A stretch of 7,071 nt of DNA, from assembly GCA_016715075.1 (NCBI GenBank), contig JADKBK010000032.1, positions 1 through 7,071 on the forward strand, given 5' to 3'. The DNA is from Bacteroidales bacterium (GTDB taxonomy: Bacteria; Bacteroidota; Bacteroidia; Bacteroidales; VadinHA17). Shown one piece after another: positions 1 through 6,364 of this stretch (its first letter is position 1; each line of letters begins with the position of its first letter). Below the pieces are notes generated by a model that worked only from the letters and a program-made list of their open reading frames with translations, was not told the DNA's origin and searched no databases. Made by a program: the position numbers and the translations under genes.

Positions 1-171
1 AAAATAACGACCGCAGCCCTCACTGATATTCGCTGACACTGAGTCTGCTGCTGTAACCAATTGAGAGCCTATAGCTTTCTTATGAAAGTAGTCCCAGCCA
101 GCAACACAGGCCCAAATCTCATCAGATAACTGCATAGAAATCGTATAGATCTCCAGATTTTCAAGTTTCAT
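1..171 (-). CDS. Four-helix bundle protein (S23 / 23S rRNA intervening-sequence protein family), N-terminal part
   Basis: The frame opens with an ATG at 169-171 and runs 57 codons without a stop to the window edge, so the C-terminal half is missing. The start MKLENLEIYTISMQLSDEIW and the later A-N-I-S-E-G-C-G-R stretch (residues 47-55) are the signature of the four-helix bundle / S23 family, small proteins of roughly 110-130 residues that assemble into oligomers. Members were first seen encoded within 23S rRNA intervening sequences, but most Bacteroidetes copies, like this one, are free-standing, and their role is unknown. The fold is shared with the Avd accessory protein of diversity-generating retroelements, but no reverse transcriptase or template repeat is visible here. 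A candidate promoter lies at 225-232 and a 10-bp repeat array sits just upstream of it. The reading frame is undamaged, unlike the efflux genes further right. The family call is firm; the function is not known. Confidence 0.85.
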   Translation of the reverse strand, partial: MKLENLEIYTISMQLSDEIWACVAGWDYFHKKAIGSQLVTAADSVSANISEGCGRYF

Positions 172-224
172 AACCGATAAAATTAAAACATGATAACAAA
201 AAATAGATGATCTTCATTCAACAA

Positions 225-256
225 CAAATTTAACATTTCTCATAAAAAAAACATAA
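225..256 (-). promoter_or_regulatory. Candidate Bacteroidetes promoter for the four-helix bundle gene
   Basis: On the minus strand, positions 232-225 read TAAATTTG, a full match to the TAnnTTTG -7 element used by the Bacteroidetes primary sigma factor. About 20 bp upstream, where TTTG is expected, the sequence is TATG (near 252-256), a three-of-four match. This would place transcription start near 218 and give a leader of about 47 nt before the ATG at 171. The -33 half is weak, so the call rests mainly on the -7 element and its position. Confidence 0.4.
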
Positions 257-260
257 TTTC

Positions 261-340
261 CAATCAATTCCAATCAATTCCAATCAATTCCAATCAATTA
301 CTACCAGTTACAATCAATTACTATCAATTACAACCAATCC
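261..340. repeat. Tandem array of eight 10-bp repeats (CAATCAATTC type)
   Basis: Positions 261-340 hold eight consecutive 10-bp units. Units 1-3 (261-290) are identical CAATCAATTC. Unit 4 (291-300) differs only in the last base. Units 5-8 (301-340) are variants such as CTACCAGTTA, CAATCAATTA, CTATCAATTA and CAACCAATCC. Divergence therefore grows toward the tRNA side, and the identical copies lie next to the four-helix bundle gene. The 10-bp period is close to one helical turn, so any protein contacting the unit would see its sites on one face of the DNA. The array lies between the leftward promoter at about 225-256 and the rightward tRNA promoter at 371-402. It is too short in unit and spacing to be a CRISPR. 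Its function is unknown; replication slippage, a binding array or a recombination remnant are all possible. Confidence 0.9.
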
Positions 341-370
341 TCCCCCTCTCGCAAATATTTGAAAATTAAA

Positions 371-402
371 TTTGGATACCACCAAAATCAATACTACTTT
401 TG
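371..402 (+). promoter_or_regulatory. Bacteroidetes-type promoter for tRNA-fMet
   Basis: TTTG at 371-374 and TACTTTTG at 395-402 match the Bacteroidetes -33 (TTTG) and -7 (TAnnTTTG) elements exactly, with a 20-bp spacer, which is the known optimum range. Transcription should start near 409, about 34 nt before the mature tRNA 5' end at 443. This is the strongest promoter in the window and one of the best arguments for assigning it to Bacteroidetes. Confidence 0.8.
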
Positions 403-442
403 CACTCCCAAATCAGACGTTCTTTTTTATACAAAAATATAT

Positions 443-514
443 TGCGGGGTGGAGCAGAGGTAGCTCGTTGGGCTCATAACCCAAAGGCCGTAGGTTCGAA
501 TCCTGCCCCCGCCG
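443..514 (+). tRNA. Initiator tRNA-fMet (anticodon CAT)
   Basis: A complete cloverleaf folds from 443 to 514. The acceptor arm is 443-449 with 507-513, the D stem 452-455 with 463-466, the anticodon stem 468-472 with 480-484, and the T stem 490-494 with 502-506 around the loop TTCGAAT. The anticodon CAT is at 475-477. Three features mark it as initiator rather than elongator Met: the first acceptor position is unpaired (T443 against C513), the anticodon stem has three stacked G-C pairs (470-472 with 480-482), and the D stem has the A11-U24 pair (453 with 465). The 3' CCA is not encoded. The discriminator base reads G (514), where A is usual for bacterial Met tRNAs. The gene is monocistronic: its own promoter lies at 371-402 and a terminator follows at once. 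Confidence 0.95.
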
Positions 515-550
515 AAGCCCCGATGCTAAGCATCTGGGCTTTTCTTTTTC
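515..550 (+). terminator. Rho-independent terminator of tRNA-fMet
   Basis: A hairpin pairs 515-520 (AAGCCC) with 536-541 (GGGCTT) and 522-526 (GATGC) with 530-534 (GCATC), with one C/T mismatch and a three-base loop TAA. It is followed by a T-rich run (TTCTTTTTC to 550). It begins directly after the tRNA discriminator base, so it ends the tRNA transcript. The stem could also stop leftward transcription only poorly, because no T-run follows it on the minus strand. Confidence 0.88.
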
Positions 551-551
551 A

Positions 552-569
552 GCAAGGCTGAATCCTTGC
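552..569 (-). other. Small stem-loop downstream of the leftward operon
   Basis: GCAAGG (552-557) and CCTTGC (564-569) form a perfect 6-bp stem with a 6-base loop, 25 bases beyond the stop codon of the small exported gene (594-596). It lies between two convergent genes and may protect the 3' end of the leftward transcript or help end it. On the minus strand it is followed by an A-rich stretch, not T-rich, so it is not a canonical intrinsic terminator. Confidence 0.35.
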
Positions 570-593
570 ACAATAAACCGAGCAGTATGTATC

Positions 594-983
594 TTATTGA
601 ATTTCCTGAAGACTGTCAGAGTTCATGCTACTTTGGGCAATATATTTATTGACATCGAATTTGAGGTAATTGAATTCATCGATCAGGAGTTCCTGGATAT
701 CATCTGAGTATATTTCATCCTTATCAATGTATTTGGTTACATCGAATTTCAGGTAACTGAAGTCATCAACTAAAATTAGATTGGTTTAAACTTCTGCATA
801 TTCTTTTTTACTGGATGACACCTTTATTTCGTGCACAGGAATCACCCTTTCGGCGGGTACGCCTGAAATGATTTTGACTTTAGGTAAATTGTCATTTTTG
901 GCGTTAAATCGATTAGGTGTTACTGCGAAGGTCATCAGGAGGCAAAGTGCAGCGAAACCCGATACTAATATTGACGTTTTCAT
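594..983 (-). pseudogene. Small exported protein with duplicated motif, interrupted by a nonsense codon
   Basis: From the ATG at 981-983 one frame runs 129 codons to TAA at 594-596, broken only by TAA at 786-788 (codon 66). Residues 5-21 (ILVSGFAALCLLMTFAV) are a hydrophobic signal segment after MKTS, so export or membrane anchoring is likely; there is no lipobox. Beyond the stop, residues 73-86 (DDFSYLKFDVTKYI) and 102-115 (DEFNYLKFDVNKYI) are two copies of one motif, 29 residues apart, joined by an acidic linker. That conserved, repeated C-terminal part in the same frame is why I read one interrupted gene and not a 65-residue protein. The start lies 18 bp after the RND stop, which suggests it is the last cistron of the efflux operon. 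No frameshift is visible in its 390 bases. I do not recognise a named family. A true 65-residue secreted peptide, with readthrough or recent truncation, is the alternative. Confidence 0.6.
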
Positions 984-1001
984 AGCTTTTTTATTTTAAT
1001 A

Positions 1002-4000
1002 TCATATTCTTGGTGGAAGGAGTTTATAAATCACAGGAGTAATGATCCTTGACAATACGTGGAACTTATCAATCCACCGATGATAACAATAGCCAATGGG
1101 GAGAGGGGAGGGGATTTGTTGAAACGGCTATTGGCATCAAAAACCTCCTATAGCAGTAAAGTTAAGATAATAATAGGAAGGAACCGTATTTCACCGGCTT
1201 CACGGATGGCTTCTTCTATCGGTTTTCCCTCTTTACGCAACTGGTTTGTGAAATCCACCAGCAGGATGGAATTCTTTACCTCAATTCCTGCCAGGGCTAT
1301 CAATCCAATCAATGCCACAAACGATAAGGAATTACCGGTAATCCAGAGTGCGGCCAGCGCTCCCACCAAACCGATGGGTATGACTGATAAAACAATCAAG
1401 GTACTTTTAAAATGTTTAAACTCCAGCACTAAAATTGCAATGAATAAAAACATGGTAATTATAAAGGATGGTGCCAAATCCCTCAAATGTATCCTTCCGC
1501 GTTTCGAATTCTCCTCCCATCTTGTATGAATATCCTTTGGGAAATTTGAAATTATCCATTTGAGCCATCACATCTTTTATTACCTTATCAGCTAAATAGC
1601 CTTTCATAACAAAGGCACTCATCGACACAGTCCTTATCTTGTCAAAATGATTGATGGTAAGAGGAGAGGATTCCAATTTTAAGGTAGCCAATTGCGACAG
1701 GGGAATTGCGGCACCCTGATTATTGTTTACAAACAAATTGTCAAAAATACCAAGTGTTGCTCTTTCATTTTTAGGTGATGTTACCACAATATCATGTCAT
1801 TACTGTTATCATCTGAAAAATTACCCAGCTAAATCCTGCAACTGCCAAATGAACCAGGCGATCAATATTCACCGTGGGGATCCCTAAACTATTGGCTTTT
1901 TCTTTATCTATTTCCAGCTTAATATCACTTTTAAGATTCATTACCGGATTATTTACATACATGGTACCCTTTGTTTTGATCAACAGCTTTTCAACTCTTT
2001 GAGCTATCTGGCGCAATGAATCCAGATTATCTCCTTCAAGCCTTACCTCAACAGGGGCAAGGATATTTCCACCCTGCTGCAGGTTTTTTTTAACTTCAAT
2101 TTTAGCACCTGGGTATCCAGTGAAATGTGCCTTGATCTTTTCAACTAATACCAGTTTATTAGCTGGAGTCGTGAGAGGGTCCATCTGCACAAATACCTGG
2201 GCGTAATCACTTCTCTCATTTTCAGGCGTTTCACTATAATATATCCATGGATTGCCTTTACCAACATTACTTGTGAAATATGTTATTTCCCGGAATTGGG
2301 ACAGTTGGCGCTCAACATCTCTTGCTACACTATCTGTTTTGTAAATATTGGTCTGCAAGGGTGTAGTGATGTTAATCATAAACTGTGGTTTCTCGGAAGC
2401 GGGAACAAACTGAACCCAATCACAGGTAACAATTGCATAGAACCTATAAAAAGAATGGCTGCAATTGAAATTGTTATTACAGGATGTTTCAATGCCCTGT
2501 TCAATATGGGACCATATTTTATTATGAATACCAGTTTGAAAAGCCCGAAGGAATAAATTGCCTGTGTTTTGCTCCTTGTGTTCTTTTAATATTTTACTTG
2601 ACAAGAACGGAATGATTGTCAATGACACAAGCATCGATGCTAGTACGCAGCTAACTACTGCCATTGGCAAACTTCGAATAAAATCACCGGAGCTGCCGGG
2701 TAAAAATATCAAAGGCAAGAAAGCAATAATCAGGGTAACCGTACATCCAACTACAGCTAATCCTATTTGTTTGGTAGCCTTAAGAGTGGCTTCTTTCCTG
2801 GAATAGCCTTCACGGAGCCATCTCTCAATATTCTCTACAACAACAATACTGTCGTCAACCAAAAGGCCGAGTGCTACAACCAGACCAACGATCCTCACCT
2901 GGTTCAAACTGTATCGAGTAAATTGAGCATTACCAATCCAATTGAAACCGATAACGGTATTGATATCATTACTACTGTTGCTGCTCTTTTCCTAAAGGTA
3001 CAGCGTAATTGCAATGATCAGAATTGCTATTATAAAATCCATTCTAATCCACCTAAACGCTTATTCACATTAGTTGCCTGATCAAAGGTTTTGACCAACT
3101 CGATATTTGAAGGTAACGTCTTCTTATATTTCTCAATTACCGGTAAATACAGGTTTTGAGTCTGAGAAATATTGAACCCTGGTTTTTGAGCGGCATTTAC
3201 CAAAACGCACCTGTGTCCGTTTAAACGCGTAATATGCTTGGCTTCTTCATAATCAAAATGCACATTGGCAACATCTTTTAAACGAACATTTTTCCGTCAA
3301 GACTGTATACAATCGTATTCTCTATTTCTGCAACCGACTTATAATTACTTGTCTTTACATTGAATATTTTATTTCCCGCACATACAGTTCCTCCCGGAAT
3401 ATTGGCCATCTCACTCTGCATACCTGCAATAATTGCATTCAGGGAATGTGCATTTGAGCGAGTTTATCCAACTGTAAATCCACGCGGAGAACTTGCTTTG
3501 GCAACCCACTGATTTCGACTTTCTGCAATGGATTGACTTTCTCCAACTCTTCCTGTAAATTTTCCGCATATTTTTTCAATTGTTCTCTTGGAGCATTCTC
3601 TGAAACAAGCGCCAGTTGCAGGATATTTACATCTATAAAAGACGGCTTGCTGACATCGATACTTAAGATATTTTCAGGTAATGTTCCACGCATATTGTTT
3701 ACTTCGCGGACAATTTCCTGGTATTCTTCATTCACATTCCCCCGTATTCATATTCTCTACCCCGATGATAGCAATGCCATCCTTAATGTTGGTTCTTACC
3801 CGCTTGATATTTTCAAGTTCGGTTATTTTCTTCTCGATGGGATCAACGACCAGTTCTTCCAAATCTTGGTGAGGCGCCAGGATAAATCACAACTACAGGG
3901 AAATAGGGTATTTTAATATCCGGGTCCTCAGACCGTGGGCATATTAATTAATGTTGTTACCCCAACTATGGCCATTACAAGAATTACCAATGTAAACTGG

Positions 4001-4031
4001 TAGTTTTTACGGCATAATCAGAGATTTTCAT
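1002..4031 (-). pseudogene. RND efflux pump inner-membrane permease (AcrB/AcrF type), multiply frameshifted
   Basis: Starting at ATG 4029-4031 (MKISDYAVKNYQFTLVILVM, the first transmembrane helix) and ending at TGA 1002-1004, the pieces make a protein of about 1,010 residues, the normal length for this family. RND pumps use the proton gradient to move drugs, detergents or metals into the TolC channel. Diagnostic parts remain: MPxSEDP and YPGASP near the N-terminus, TM4 ALGLLVDDSIVVVENIER (near 2810-2870) with the proton-relay Asp-Asp pair, and TM10 ALAGIEVKNSILLVDF (near 1255-1300) with the relay Lys. I place frame breaks near 3936, 3868, 3752, 3740, 3440, 3290, 3041, 2988, 2914, 2518, 2402, 1830, 1795, 1470, 1157, 1134, 1106 and 1056. 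Most fit one missing or extra base. The breaks at 2518 and 2402 cancel, so about 40 residues there read out of register without a stop. It follows the adaptor gene by 25 bp. Family assignment is certain; substrate is unknown. Confidence 0.93.
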
Positions 4032-4056
4032 AGCAGTTTATTTATTAGCTAAATAA

Positions 4057-5020
4057 TTATTCGTTACCTAATAGCTGATTTATCAGTGAGATAAGCACTT
4101 CCGATACAATCAGTGTCTTGTAGTTGTTAAGTCCTTTTGAAATGAGAATATTTTTCCCATCAATTGCTTCAATCGTTACGGGCACTTTTAATGCATGTAA
4201 TTATCATTGGTTACAAATACGAATCCCTGGTCAGCATTACCATCCAGCAGGGCATCATAAGGTATTTGCCAGACAAAACTCTTTATCGATAACATGATCT
4301 CAGCTTTACCAAACATTCCCGATGCTATGTTTAATTTTTGTGCATTGCTCAGTTTTAAGTCAATTGAAAATGAACCTGTCATAGGGTCGGTATCCTCAGC
4401 TTTGGAACTGACATATGCCTGCATGTCACAGATATTCAGAGCTTCTATTTGTACTTTGGCCGTATCATTTAATTTTATACCAGCCCATTCCTTGTCACTC
4501 ACAGCCACCCGGAGAATCCAGTCAGTCCTTCCCTTGCTGCTGGTTTGGAGCACAGGCATCCCTGGTCCTATTACTTGTCCATCGTTGGCAAGTTTTCTTA
4601 AGATCACACCATCGTGATTTGCTCTGATTTTGAATACTGCAAATTGAATTTCGCAGCAGCTAATTGCTGTTTGGCCAACTCTAAACCCGTTTTTGAGTTT
4701 TGCAACTGCTCAAGTGAGGCTACACTGTCTTTCTGAAGGTTTTCGATCCTGTTATAATCTCTGGCAGCTTTCTCATATGCTATCTGGCTTTGATTTACCT
4801 GTGACGATATTTCTGTCAGATCGAGTGTAGCAAGCAGTTGCCCTTTTCTTATCTTGTCTCCCTCTTTTACATATATTCTGTCAACTATACCACCGGTTTT
4901 AAATGAAAGCATAGTTTCATCATCGGTTGTAAATTGTCCTGATGATTGGACGCTTCCTGTCACTTCAGCCTGGTTCAATAACACTACCTTTACTGGAATA
5001 GCCTCACCTGACTTTTGGCA
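4057..5020 (-). pseudogene. RND efflux periplasmic adaptor (membrane fusion protein, AcrA/MexA type), 5'-truncated and frameshifted
   Basis: The adaptor joins the RND pump to the outer-membrane channel. Reading leftward, the protein begins at a Cys codon (5018-5020) followed by QKSGEAIPVKVVLL, which is how a mature adaptor lipoprotein starts after signal peptide removal. The signal peptide and start codon are absent, because the bases directly upstream read as TolC. The lipoyl half-motif (GGIVDRIYVKEGDKIRKGQL, near 4835-4895) is followed by a coiled-coil hairpin (about 4640-4810, rich in Q, K, E and A), the second lipoyl half (HDGVILRK... with GQVIGPGMPV), a beta-barrel segment, and the membrane-proximal domain ending at TAA 4057-4059. 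Two frame breaks are seen: near 4629 (AAAA where AAAAA restores the frame) and near 4199 (one base missing before HALKVPVTIEAIDG). Without a start codon or signal it could not give a working adaptor as written. Family call firm. Confidence 0.88.
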
Positions 5021-5024
5021 TTAA
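5010..5024 (-). other. Apparent deletion junction between tolC and the adaptor gene
   Basis: Around 5018-5021 the sequence passes directly from the second OEP domain of TolC (ending SNKQL) to the mature N-terminus of the adaptor (CQKSGEAIPV), in a different frame. No TolC stop, no intergenic spacer and no adaptor signal peptide are present. Judged from usual family lengths, roughly 200-350 bases are missing. The two frames do not match, so this is not a working fusion protein. It may be a real deletion or an assembly collapse. Confidence 0.6.
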
Positions 5025-6216
5025 TTGCTTATTGCTGGCTCCATAATTATTGAAAGATGCCATCAGGCTGTTCTTGGCCATATCGGCTGATAGCTGGATC
5101 TGGTTTTGGCTGTATATATTATTTATGACTTGATTTTTCAGGTCCAGTTCAGATTGTTTTATCCTGATCCTGTTTGTCCCGGCAGAATAGATCGGGAAAT
5201 TCAATTGAATTCCAAAAAAGTAATAGTTGGATTTGCGGTTAAATTTCCAGTCACATGCCTGTGAACCAAGATCGAGGAAGCCATTAAGTTTAGGTACCCA
5301 AAACGCTTGGTTCATCTTTAAAACATTTTCACGGATAGCTGCGGATTGATCCAGCGCCTTTAATTCAGTTCTGTTTTTAATTGATGCCTCATTCAAAAGA
5401 TATTGCTCTATTGTTTTTTGGTCAACGGATCCTTCACATGTACTGTCAATAGCTTCATCCAGGTTGGCATTAAGCAGAAAATTAAAATACATCTGTGCAT
5501 TTTTCATCTGCTGTAATGCTGATGTCCTTTTTGCTTCGAGTCCCTGTATTTCACTTTCTGATCTTAACACGTATGCCTTGAAAGACCTCCCGTTATCCAG
5601 AAGACTCTGGTTCATTCTTTTTAGCTTCCCGGGCAAGGTTTAATGCGCCATCATAAATTGAAATGGATTTTGCAGCACTTAAATAATTGTAATACGCTAC
5701 CTGGATATTCCTGGTTAACTCACTTTATAGATCTCCACATCATACTCCTGCATTGCAATTGCTGTTTCCGGATTGTTTGGTTATAAATAAGATCAGAGTT
5801 AATAATAGGAAGGGATGTCCTGACCTTCAGGTCATAAAAGTTTTGAGGAAAGAAATTAGTTTCCATATTACTGATTTCAGGAAATGCATCACTTGAGGTC
5901 AATTGATTCAGCGTCCTGTAAACTGGATTTAACATATCCCCGACCGGAAAAGAAATGCTTCTGCCCCCATCACCCGACTGGTAGTCGCCCTCAAAATCAA
6001 CTGAAGGGAAAAACAAGCGGTTCGCTGTTTTAAGAGCATTCATGGCATTTTCAAGGCTAATATTCTTCTGTTGTAATACCAAATTATTTTTTAACCCGGT
6101 TTCAATGTATTTTTCCAGACTTACCTGGGCATTGACGATTATTCCCATCCCCAAAAAACAGAGGATTGGGAATAATCGTTTTCTAATTTTTTGTAGAAAT
6201 TTTCATTGTTATTCAT
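5021..6216 (-). pseudogene. TolC-family outer membrane efflux protein, frameshifted and 3'-truncated
   Basis: This is the channel component of the pump, two repeated OEP domains forming a trimeric outer-membrane barrel and periplasmic tunnel. The N-terminus holds a signal peptide (RLFPILCFLGMGIIVNAQ) followed by VSLEKYIETGLKNNLVLQQK, the typical OEP opening. The start is ambiguous: ATG 6214-6216 (MNNNE...) needs one extra A, while ATG 6204-6206 (MKFLQKIRKR...) needs one A fewer, near 6199-6202. Further frame breaks lie near 5753 (QLQ to QEYDVEIYK), near 5722 (before ELTRNIQVAYYNYLSAAKSI) and near 5620 (AAAAA where AAAA restores the frame, giving REAKRMNQSLLDNG). The second OEP domain ends abruptly after MASFNNYGASNKQL, where homologues usually have some 60-70 more residues forming the last helices. 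The next bases already belong to the adaptor. First gene of the leftward operon, divergent from the LuxR gene. Confidence 0.88.
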
Positions 6217-6218
6217 TT

Positions 6219-6243
6219 AAAAGATTTTGCCAAAAAGATTTTG
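6219..6243. repeat. 11-bp direct repeat in the tolC leader
   Basis: AAAAGATTTTG occurs at 6219-6229 and again at 6233-6243, a period of 14 bp. It lies just upstream of the candidate tolC start at 6216 and within the 148-bp divergent region shared with the LuxR gene. It could be a pair of regulator contact sites or chance in AT-rich DNA. I found no full TTTG/TAnnTTTG promoter for either gene in this region. Confidence 0.5.
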
Positions 6244-6364
6244 TATTAGCACTACTTCTTATTAATTTTAAGGTGAATGACATGATCATATTTCATTGAA
6301 ACTTACACCGACAAAGTTCAGTCGCATACAGGGCTCTTACAATAGTGATAAATCATCAATTTTT

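Noticed and set aside
261..340. CRISPR array
   Set aside because: Units are only 10 bp and directly abutting, with no unique spacers and no cas genes nearby.
1..340. Diversity-generating retroelement, suggested by the Avd-like fold of the four-helix protein
   Set aside because: There is no reverse transcriptase, no template/variable repeat pair and no target gene in the window. Stand-alone four-helix bundle genes are common in Bacteroidetes.
172..442. Additional small gene in the repeat-containing intergenic region
   Set aside because: I see no open frame with coding character. The space is accounted for by two promoters, a leader and the repeat array.
1098..1113. G-quadruplex on the plus strand
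   Set aside because: Only three runs of four G are present within a short distance, and the tract lies in RND coding sequence.
1059..1529. Rightward open frame of 156 codons inside the efflux region, with several similar ones at 2296-2556, 2558-2806, 2767-3081, 3533-3916, 4294-4617 and 6042-6299
   Set aside because: They lie antisense to stretches with clear RND, MFP or TolC protein similarity, carry no recognisable domains, and are by-products of the opposite strand.
1002..4031. Programmed ribosomal frameshifting in the RND gene
   Set aside because: About 18 breaks of mixed sign without slippery heptamers or downstream structures are far too many. RND genes are not known to use recoding.
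4604..5636. Functional TolC-adaptor fusion protein
   Set aside because: The two parts are in different frames at the junction, with a TGA soon after it in the TolC frame and a TAA just before it in the adaptor frame.
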